DNA of 20,333 nucleotides from CAZAPZ01 sp964487285 (GTDB taxonomy: Bacteria; Campylobacterota_A; Desulfurellia; JAADFJ01): assembly GCA_964487285.1 (NCBI GenBank), contig CAZAPZ010000019.1, forward strand, positions 1 to 20,333, read 5' to 3'. The notes beneath the pieces are model-generated. The model did no database searches. It worked only from the letters and a program-made list of their open reading frames with translations, and was not told where the DNA came from. Made by a program: the position numbers and the translations under genes. Of the stretch, positions 14,280-20,333 are shown one piece after another. Numbering within the stretch: position 1 is the first letter of the stretch; each line of letters begins with the position of its first letter.

Positions 14280-16520
14280 CTATTTTAGCTTCTCTGAAGC
14301 TTTAACAATTTTTCGCGATTTTATAGCAAATAGTTGACTTTCGGCAATTACCTTGATGATTCCGCCATGCGATTTCAGTCTTTTTAATATCTTTTCCGCT
14401 TTATCAAGATTGCCTATTTTATATAGCGATTCTGCAAAATACAAGTTGGATTCGTCATCATTTTTGGCTTTAGACAAATAATCCACCGCCTTTTTATATT
14501 TCAAGAGTTTAAACTCGGTGCTCCCAAGAACTTTATAGTCGGCAGGCATCGGTTTTTTAGATTTTAATGTCTCAAACACTTTATCATAGTTTCCTTTTCT
14601 ATAGTATGAATCGGCAAGCATTGTCATATCAACATCGGATTTTTTTATCTTCAGTGCAGACTTATAATAGGTAATTGCCATCCCAAATCGCTTCTGCCTG
14701 AAGGCCATATTTCCCATTACTTCCCAATAAACCTGCATATTATTTACAGACTTGTGATCAACAGAATTTATTAATTTTTCTGCCTCTGCCGAATCATTCC
14801 TTTTTAGAGCTATATAAGCAAGTCTTACCAGTGAGCCGTTTTTATATTTCTTATATCCTTTTATTTTGTTAAGCAGACTTTCCGCATCTGATATCCGCCC
14901 TGATTTTATTAACAGATCGGCAATCTCGCCCGGATTATGAAGGTTGCCGGCAAATTGAATTAATTTTTTTAGATCAATTAGTTTTGGGTCGGCTCTGTAT
15001 TTTATCATTAAATTATCAATCGATTTACCTGCAAGCTCCCCTGCTTTTGCGTTCCAAATTGAATTGCTTCCATGATGATTTGCATATTTATAAAGAATAT
15101 TAAGAGCTTCTGTAAACCTTTTGTTTTTAATAAGAAGTTCCGACTCTTTTAATGTCGCTATTCTTACTATTTCATCATCGTATTTGTAGTTTTTCCTTAT
15201 TTTCTCGATTCTCTCTAATCCTATATTGCTTAGAAGCTCTGAGACTGCTCCGTTTCGTTTTGCATTCGCCGCCCATTGCGCAGTCGGCTTAGCTTTGTAA
15301 GCGGCATAAAACAGTTTTGCAGCATTTTGGTAGCTCCCTTGCTCCTTTAAGCATTCGGCTTGACTGTAAATAGTTGCGGGAGTTCTTTTAAGATTGTCAA
15401 TCAGGCTATACGCAAGGTCAAATTCATGCAGGACGCAGAATGTTTTAATCATAATAGGCATATACGGTTCTGACAATTTTTTAAATTTATCAATACCTAT
15501 TTTTTTTGTCTTAGCATAATAATATGCTTTGGTAAAATAGAGATTAGCTCTTACCGTTTCTTTATCTTCTGCATAGCTTGCCCCATAACCTATAAGATAA
15601 GCAAGTTTGTATCTGCCGGATGCACTCTTGAATTTCTCTCTCGCCTTTTGAAATCTTTTTGATTTCAAATATCCTTTTCCAAGCTTAAGGCTGGCAAGAG
15701 AAGCAGAAGCAGTTCCGGCATATCTATCGAATATAAGGTTTAAAAGGCTTATTTTGTTGTATCCGATATCGTTTTTGCCATAAGATTCTGCGAGCATGAA
15801 AAGAGCATCGGGCATCATGCTTTGATTTGAAGGGAACTTAATAGCTTTTTGCAAAACGGTTTTTGCATAATCCAGCCGATTAAATTTTATATTTGTTTCT
15901 GCAAGATATACGAGAGATGCCGGATAATAGACACTTTTCGGATATAAATTAACGATTTTTTTAAATAATTCTTGAGCGCTGGAATAATTTTTGCTGTAAT
16001 AGAATTTAACCCCACTGTAAAATAGCTTACCATCAGGTTTTAGTAAAGAGGGCGCTATGATATTTATTTTAAGCTTCGGGTCGGGAATATGATCTATAGC
16101 CGATATAGGTATAGCTGTTCGATTTTCATGAAAAGTTAATACTGTTTTTCCTGTCTGTTTTGTAACTGTAACGGAAAACTCCGGGTCAAATGCGAAGCGT
16201 ATAAAACCATGTCTATCTTTTATACCGCTTGAAATATCAATAATCGGAAAATTCTTAAATATTTTTAAAATTGGCGGAGTTATCTCTCTATCTGTAAATA
16301 AAACTATCTGCCCGACCGACTTTTTGAAACCTACATGGTTATTCCCAAGCTGAACAACGGCTTTCGCGCCTTTTTCATAACCGGTAATATTAATATAAGC
16401 CGAATATGCACTATGCGTAATTAATATCAGTGCAAGTACAATAAATATAATTCGCTTTATATAACACATTTTCGAGAAAATTAAGGACTTTAAGCTCAAA
16501 GTAATTATTCCAATCTTCAT
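14280..16520 (-). CDS. Exported tetratricopeptide-repeat protein, function unknown
   Basis: I do not recognise a named family. The 746-residue protein has a long hydrophobic N-terminal segment (about 18-44 from the first ATG, ending THSAYSAY), which reads as a signal peptide or anchor. Next is a beta-rich domain of about 100 residues (roughly 45-150, containing GHFI-like strands such as RFAFDPEFSVTV and KTVLTF). From about residue 165 to the end there are many TPR-like helix pairs, for example LFYSGVKFYYSKNYSSAQEL, SLVYLAETNIKFNRLDYAKT and YYKSALKIKKSDVDM. TPRs usually bind partner proteins, so a periplasmic scaffold is likely. The start could be the ATG at 16520 or the ATG at 16469 (MCYIKRIIF), which gives a tidier signal peptide; neither has a clear ribosome site. 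It lies between mlaD and lolC, so an envelope role fits the context. Confidence 0.7.
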   Translation of the reverse strand: MKIGIITLSLKSLIFSKMCYIKRIIFIVLALILITHSAYSAYINITGYEKGAKAVVQLGNNHVGFKKSVGQIVLFTDREITPPILKIFKNFPIIDISSGIKDRHGFIRFAFDPEFSVTVTKQTGKTVLTFHENRTAIPISAIDHIPDPKLKINIIAPSLLKPDGKLFYSGVKFYYSKNYSSAQELFKKIVNLYPKSVYYPASLVYLAETNIKFNRLDYAKTVLQKAIKFPSNQSMMPDALFMLAESYGKNDIGYNKISLLNLIFDRYAGTASASLASLKLGKGYLKSKRFQKAREKFKSASGRYKLAYLIGYGASYAEDKETVRANLYFTKAYYYAKTKKIGIDKFKKLSEPYMPIMIKTFCVLHEFDLAYSLIDNLKRTPATIYSQAECLKEQGSYQNAAKLFYAAYKAKPTAQWAANAKRNGAVSELLSNIGLERIEKIRKNYKYDDEIVRIATLKESELLIKNKRFTEALNILYKYANHHGSNSIWNAKAGELAGKSIDNLMIKYRADPKLIDLKKLIQFAGNLHNPGEIADLLIKSGRISDAESLLNKIKGYKKYKNGSLVRLAYIALKRNDSAEAEKLINSVDHKSVNNMQVYWEVMGNMAFRQKRFGMAITYYKSALKIKKSDVDMTMLADSYYRKGNYDKVFETLKSKKPMPADYKVLGSTEFKLLKYKKAVDYLSKAKNDDESNLYFAESLYKIGNLDKAEKILKRLKSHGGIIKVIAESQLFAIKSRKIVKASEKLK

Positions 16521-16615
16521 ATGATATTCATAGCTTTCATAAAACTTAGAAAATTTTAATCGTCATTTCAATTTAAGCTGCGATTCTTTTTTCAATCAAC
16601 GCTATATTCTGTCGT

Positions 16616-18058
16616 TTATTTAATTTTTGGAGAAACCGAACCTAACAGATATTTCAAATCCTGATCTGAGAATCGTATGCCAAATCCCAAATAAGGTGAT
16701 CTTGATTTAGTATTAAGAATATCCTCAACACCTCCCGAGAGATAAAAATAGTGATAGAATTGATAATTTGTCCCTATGTTCATATGAAAATGAGAATCTC
16801 TTATATCGTTATACTCGTTAAAGTCATACGCATCCGTACTTAGTTTCAGCTTATCATTATAAAAATAGTAGTCTGCGCCAACACCAAAAGTCGATTCTGT
16901 AATACCGCCTCTTATAACTATATTCCCATACCGTTTACCGATCTGAGCTGTAATTCTCTCTTTGGTATTTCTTTTCCTCGGTGCATTGGACAAATATTTA
17001 TAGTTTCTCTCCGATGTAACACCTATTTTATAAAATAGATCAGGTGATGTATTAATTTTTGCTCCTACATAAGTCTTAAAGTTTGAATGACGTGTAAGAA
17101 GTTTGCTGTTAGCTTCAACATGTATGGTCAACTGATCAAACTTTTTTAATGTTTTTTTTACCGACTTAAGTGCGACATTAAGGCTATTATACGCAGACTC
17201 ACTTTTTACCAGTTTGCCGATAGTTCCCTGTCCCGAATTGATATGTTTGATCAGTCTTCCCGCTTCATTGCTTGCAAACGCAAACTTGTTTGCAGCATTA
17301 TTAATGCTTATAATTGTCTTTTGAATATTTTCTCTGTTCTCTTTGGTTATATTATCAATATTTTTTGAAAAATTTTTCAATCTCGAAAGAATCACAGGAG
17401 CTTGCTTTTTTAATATTCTGCCGAACTCATTTAAGTTTGTTACCATCTGATTAATTGCTTTTCTATTATCACTAACCACGCCGTTAGCATTACGTGCAAA
17501 TCGATTAAAACTGACTGCCGCTCTGTTTATGTTATCGGCAACATTTTGAAAACTTCGGATTGTTTTATTAATTCCTTTGTAGTCTATAGAATCTGCTGCT
17601 CTTTTTATTGCATCGGATGCTCCTTTTACGCTTCTAAATACACTGGATAAATCTACCGACTTGATCTGTCTGCTTAAGCTTTGTCCGCTGATTAAAAATT
17701 TTTTGCTTTTACCGGGAATAATAACAATAAAATGTTCGCCTATTGCGCCTCTGGTTTTAATTGCTATAGCTGAATCATCAGGTATTTTTATACCATTTTT
17801 TATTATCATAGATATTACTGCCTTATCATTTAACAACGCAAGTCCCTGCACTCTGCCTATAGAAATACCTGCAATTTCCACTAAACTTTTATTTTTAATA
17901 CCATTTGCCGAATCTACAACAGCTTTAATATTGTATCCGGTTTTACCAAACGATAAACCTCCAAACTTAGTAGTTAATGCAAAAAATGCAGCCAATGAAA
18001 CGATGATAAATAAACCGACAACAGCTTCATATTTTCTTTGTGAATTTGTTTGCCTCAT
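16616..18058 (-). CDS. mlaD: MCE-domain phospholipid transporter protein MlaD, with C-terminal beta domain
   Basis: The 480-residue protein is much longer than E. coli MlaD (about 183). It has one membrane helix (about 12-30), an MCE domain (about 40-118, with LVEIAGISIGRVQGL and TRGAIGEHFIVIIPG) that in the family forms a hexameric lipid-conducting ring, an Asn-rich helical segment (about 134-320, many amphipathic heptads such as NKTIRSFQNVADNINRAA), and a final domain of about 150 residues (about 325-475) of alternating strands, for example FGVGADYYFYND and SPYLGFGIRF. The tail DQDLKYLLGS resembles ends of other deltaproteobacterial MCE proteins. It partners with MlaE and MlaF just upstream. 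No MlaC or MlaB gene is in view. ATG start with GGGGA 8 bases upstream. Confidence 0.9.
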   Translation of the reverse strand: MRQTNSQRKYEAVVGLFIIVSLAAFFALTTKFGGLSFGKTGYNIKAVVDSANGIKNKSLVEIAGISIGRVQGLALLNDKAVISMIIKNGIKIPDDSAIAIKTRGAIGEHFIVIIPGKSKKFLISGQSLSRQIKSVDLSSVFRSVKGASDAIKRAADSIDYKGINKTIRSFQNVADNINRAAVSFNRFARNANGVVSDNRKAINQMVTNLNEFGRILKKQAPVILSRLKNFSKNIDNITKENRENIQKTIISINNAANKFAFASNEAGRLIKHINSGQGTIGKLVKSESAYNSLNVALKSVKKTLKKFDQLTIHVEANSKLLTRHSNFKTYVGAKINTSPDLFYKIGVTSERNYKYLSNAPRKRNTKERITAQIGKRYGNIVIRGGITESTFGVGADYYFYNDKLKLSTDAYDFNEYNDIRDSHFHMNIGTNYQFYHYFYLSGGVEDILNTKSRSPYLGFGIRFSDQDLKYLLGSVSPKIK

Positions 18059-18117
18059 TTTGCATCCCCATATTGCGTATTTAACTTAAGGTATAGCATC
18101 TATTTCCTCTTCTGATG

Positions 18118-18879
18118 TTACGGTCTGCCGCTGACACAACCGTCAACTATCGGACCATCTATATCACCGTCAACAAACTGTCTCACAACCGGATTTTCAC
18201 TTTTCATGAACATATCTACACTACTATACTCTATAATGCGGCCTGTGCAAACCATAACAATAAAATCCGCTATTTTCGATACGGCTTGAATATCATGGCT
18301 TATCATTAAGATAGTTACGGCTCTGTCTGCTATTTTTTTGATCAGATCATGTATAACGGTTGTTGTCACCGGGTCCAATCCCGTTGTGGGTTCATCTAAA
18401 AGCAGATATTCCGGATCAAGCACGAGTGCTCTTGCGAGTGCTGCTCTTTTATTCATACCGCCTGAAAGTTCGGATGGATATTTGTCAGCCGCATCACTTA
18501 GATCAACATCTTTTAAAGTATGCATCACCTTTAATTCAGTCTCTTTCTTGTTAAGCAGCAGATGTTCATGAATTGGAAATGCAACATTTTCAAAGACAGT
18601 CAGCGAATCAAACAGTGCTCCATTCTGAAAGAGAAAACCTATTTTTTGCCTAATTTTAATAAGCTCGGTTGCTTTTAAATTAGTTATATCTTCTCCTTTG
18701 ATCAATATTTTTCCACTATCAGGATGCATAAGTCCGACAATAATTTTCAACAAAACAGATTTTCCGCTTCCGGAAAGTCCGGTAAGCACGGTTATTTTAT
18801 TTGATGAGACCGTTAGATTGATATCGTTTAAAATATTTTTTCCGTTTATTCTCTTGTAAATATTTGCAACTTTTATCAT
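18118..18879 (-). CDS. mlaF: Phospholipid ABC transporter ATP-binding protein MlaF
   Basis: The 253-residue ATPase drives the MlaE permease. Motifs: Walker A GLSGSGKS (34-41), Q-loop in GFLFQNGALFDSLTV (Gln85), signature LSGGMNKRAALARA (138-151; the LSGGMxKR form is typical of the MlaF/Ttg2A branch), Walker B LLLDEPTTGLDP (159-170), and MISHD with the switch His (about 194). The C-terminal tail NPVVRQFVDGDIDGPI is characteristic of MlaF and contacts the neighbouring subunit in the family. It begins one base after the mlaE stop (TGA-t-ATG). 59 bases separate it from mlaD. Confidence 0.95.
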   Translation of the reverse strand: MIKVANIYKRINGKNILNDINLTVSSNKITVLTGLSGSGKSVLLKIIVGLMHPDSGKILIKGEDITNLKATELIKIRQKIGFLFQNGALFDSLTVFENVAFPIHEHLLLNKKETELKVMHTLKDVDLSDAADKYPSELSGGMNKRAALARALVLDPEYLLLDEPTTGLDPVTTTVIHDLIKKIADRAVTILMISHDIQAVSKIADFIVMVCTGRIIEYSSVDMFMKSENPVVRQFVDGDIDGPIVDGCVSGRP

Positions 18880-18880
18880 A

Positions 18881-19648
18881 TCAAAACATAACGGCTGTTA
18901 AAAAATAATCCGAAAGGAGTATCATGACGCTTGACAAAACAACTGCGGAGGTTGTCGATTTGCCGACACCTCGAGTGCCTCCTTTTGTTGTTATGCCATA
19001 ATAGCATCCTATAACGCTTATAAGGACACCGAAAACGGCAGCTTTTATCAAACCGTAAGTAATGTCGGATGTTCCAAGAAATGTCTGTATATTATCCATA
19101 TATCCCGCTCCGCTCACACCGAGAGAGTAAACGCTTATTATGTATGATCCAAGATTTCCAGCCGCATTTGCAAGCATAGTTAAAAGAGGCATAGCAAATA
19201 AACTCGCAATAATTCGCGGAGAGACAAGATATTGAATCGGGCTGACACCTATTACGGATAACGCATCAATCTGTTCGGTTACTTTCATAGAGCCAATCTC
19301 AGCACTCATTGCCGATACGGTTCGGGCGGTAACCATCAATGCGGCGAAAACAGGCGCTATTTCTCTTCCAAAAGAGATTGCAACAGTATATCCAATCATC
19401 GATGTTGCTCCGAACTTACTAAATCCATGGTATGTTTCAAGAGCCTCAACCATCCCTGTAAAAAATGCCGTCAAGATAACTATTCCGGTTGAAGAGGCTC
19501 CGATTTTGTAAAATTCTTCAATAAACCGTGCAATTCTAAAAGGGCGGCGGAAAAACCAGATAAATGAATTAAACATTAATACGGCTATCGAGCCGGTATC
19601 AAGTGCCACATTAATAGAATATCTTCCGATCCACGCAAAAAAATTCAT
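18881..19648 (-). CDS. mlaE: Phospholipid ABC transporter permease MlaE
   Basis: The 255-residue inner-membrane permease of the MCE transporter. It shows the family's amphipathic N-terminal helix, several membrane helices (for example STGIVILTAFFTGMVEAL and the C-terminal pair), the conserved AISFGREIAPVFAALMVTAR, and the signature MKVTEQIDALSVIGVSP. The protein sits under MlaD and forms the transport dimer with MlaF. The ATG is read through an ATGA overlap with the alr stop; there is no separate ribosome site, so its translation probably depends on alr. Confidence 0.95.
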   Translation of the reverse strand: MNFFAWIGRYSINVALDTGSIAVLMFNSFIWFFRRPFRIARFIEEFYKIGASSTGIVILTAFFTGMVEALETYHGFSKFGATSMIGYTVAISFGREIAPVFAALMVTARTVSAMSAEIGSMKVTEQIDALSVIGVSPIQYLVSPRIIASLFAMPLLTMLANAAGNLGSYIISVYSLGVSGAGYMDNIQTFLGTSDITYGLIKAAVFGVLISVIGCYYGITTKGGTRGVGKSTTSAVVLSSVMILLSDYFLTAVMF

Positions 19649-20333
19649 ATATATATACGTTTTACCCTGTTTCCTATACCTGTTATTATCTCATAAGGAA
19701 TTGTTCCTGCGAGCTTCGCAATCTCCCATGGCGTTATCGATTTACTATTATCGGTACCGATAATAGTTACCTCATCATATTGTTTAGCCTCAATATCGTT
19801 AAGATTTACTGCAATTGCGTCCATAGATACAATGCCAGCTATTCTTGCCAATTTGCCATGTATAAGCACATAACCTCTATTTGACAGCGATCGTCTTATT
19901 CCGTCTTCATATCCGACAGGGACAATTGCAAGTTTTGTATTCGTAAGTGCGCTCCATGTTCCGTTATACCCAACTGTCTCGCCATGTTTAGCATGTTTTA
20001 TCATAAGTAGATAAGAACTGAGTTTGAATGTAAGTTCCAAATTTCCCAGATTATCATAAGGATCAATTCCATAAAGAGCAAGTCCGGGTCTTATATTGTT
20101 TGCATATTTTGATCTTGTTTTTAAAGCTGTCGAACCGCTGCTTGCAATATGAATGAAATCAGGATTAATGCTAATAGTTCTTAATTTTTCAATAATCTTG
20201 TCAAACCGTTCAACTTGAATATTTGCACTGTTTTTATCAAAAATATGCGAATATACCCCTTTTATATTGATTAGTTTGGTTTGTTTTATTAACTCCAAAA
20301 AATCGTCAAATTCGTTCCATTTAACTCCCCACC
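19645..20333 (-). CDS. alr: Alanine racemase, C-terminal part (5' end outside the window)
   Basis: The frame runs open to the right edge, so the N-terminal PLP-lysine part is missing; about 229 residues are seen. Alanine racemase converts L- to D-alanine for peptidoglycan. Visible landmarks are IKGVYSHIFDK, IHIASSGST, IRPGLALYGIDPY, the catalytic tyrosine region GETVGYNGTWSA, IVPVGYEDGIRRSLSNRGYVLI, GIVSMDAIAV, and GTIPYEIITGIGNRVKRIY. The active-site Tyr is present, so no sign of inactivation. A TTG at 20298 could be called as a start, but similarity continues upstream to the edge. The stop overlaps mlaE in an ATGA joint. Confidence 0.92.
   Translation of the reverse strand, partial: WGVKWNEFDDFLELIKQTKLINIKGVYSHIFDKNSANIQVERFDKIIEKLRTISINPDFIHIASSGSTALKTRSKYANNIRPGLALYGIDPYDNLGNLELTFKLSSYLLMIKHAKHGETVGYNGTWSALTNTKLAIVPVGYEDGIRRSLSNRGYVLIHGKLARIAGIVSMDAIAVNLNDIEAKQYDEVTIIGTDNSKSITPWEIAKLAGTIPYEIITGIGNRVKRIYI

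Noticed and set aside
14097..14288. 63-codon plus-strand frame in the TPR-lolC gap
   Set aside because: It has low-complexity F/S-rich content, overlaps both neighbours' ends and lacks a ribosome site; the minus-strand promoter reading explains the gap better.
16521..16615. Possible promoter TTGAAA-17-TAAGTT before the TPR gene
   Set aside because: The -10 match is only 3 of 6 in A/T-rich DNA; not distinguishable from chance.
17661..18089. 142-codon open frame on the plus strand
   Set aside because: It is entirely antisense to the well-supported MCE domain of mlaD, has no family-like motifs, and reflects codon bias of the opposite strand.

Overview
This is a low-G+C (roughly mid-to-upper 30s % by eye) Gram-negative chromosomal segment, almost entirely devoted to building the outer membrane. 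The combined content points to an LPS-bearing, diderm bacterium of the old Deltaproteobacteria grade. That content is an MCE/Mla lipid transporter whose substrate-binding protein has a long C-terminal beta domain, one LolC/E-type permease, BamA with OmpH/Skp, a complete early lipid A block, and a stand-alone FlhB C-terminal domain gene. The exact lineage is an inference and cannot be fixed from the sequence alone. No rRNA, tRNA, CRISPR array, transposase or phage gene was seen.

Layout, left to right. Positions 2-1244 (+ strand) hold the C-terminal part of LptD, cut by the window edge, followed by an overlapping small FlhB-like gene. Everything from 1379 to the right edge is on the minus strand except one flavodoxin-like gene at about 9380-9871. 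Read in the direction of transcription (right to left), the first minus-strand series is alr (cut by the edge), mlaE, mlaF, mlaD, a large TPR protein, a lolC/E permease, lolD and bamA. The second series is ompH/skp, lpxD, fabZ, lpxA, lpxB, lpxK, a NodB-like polysaccharide deacetylase homologue, and uvrB. Many junctions overlap by a few bases (GTGA or ATGA joints at alr/mlaE, lolC/lolD, lolD/bamA), so translation is probably coupled within blocks. A good sigma-70-like promoter can be read in front of ompH, and a weaker one in front of lolC.

Functionally the genes interlock. LpxA, LpxD, LpxB and LpxK are four steps of lipid A synthesis, and FabZ acts on the same hydroxyacyl-ACP pool. LptD inserts finished LPS. 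BamA folds outer-membrane proteins, including LptD, delivered by the OmpH/Skp chaperone. LolCDE releases lipoproteins toward the outer membrane, MlaDEF moves phospholipids, and Alr supplies D-alanine for peptidoglycan. UvrB is a DNA-repair passenger at the end of the series.

I did not find a clearly new defence or mobile system. The points most worth a second look are: the NodB-like protein, whose catalytic Asp and metal-binding His motifs are gone; the predicted beta-strand domain at the end of MlaD; the flavodoxin-like gene lying antisense between bamA and ompH; a perfect 14-bp inverted repeat beside it; and the unusual translation start region of lpxB, with a small upstream reading frame that carries the only good ribosome binding site.
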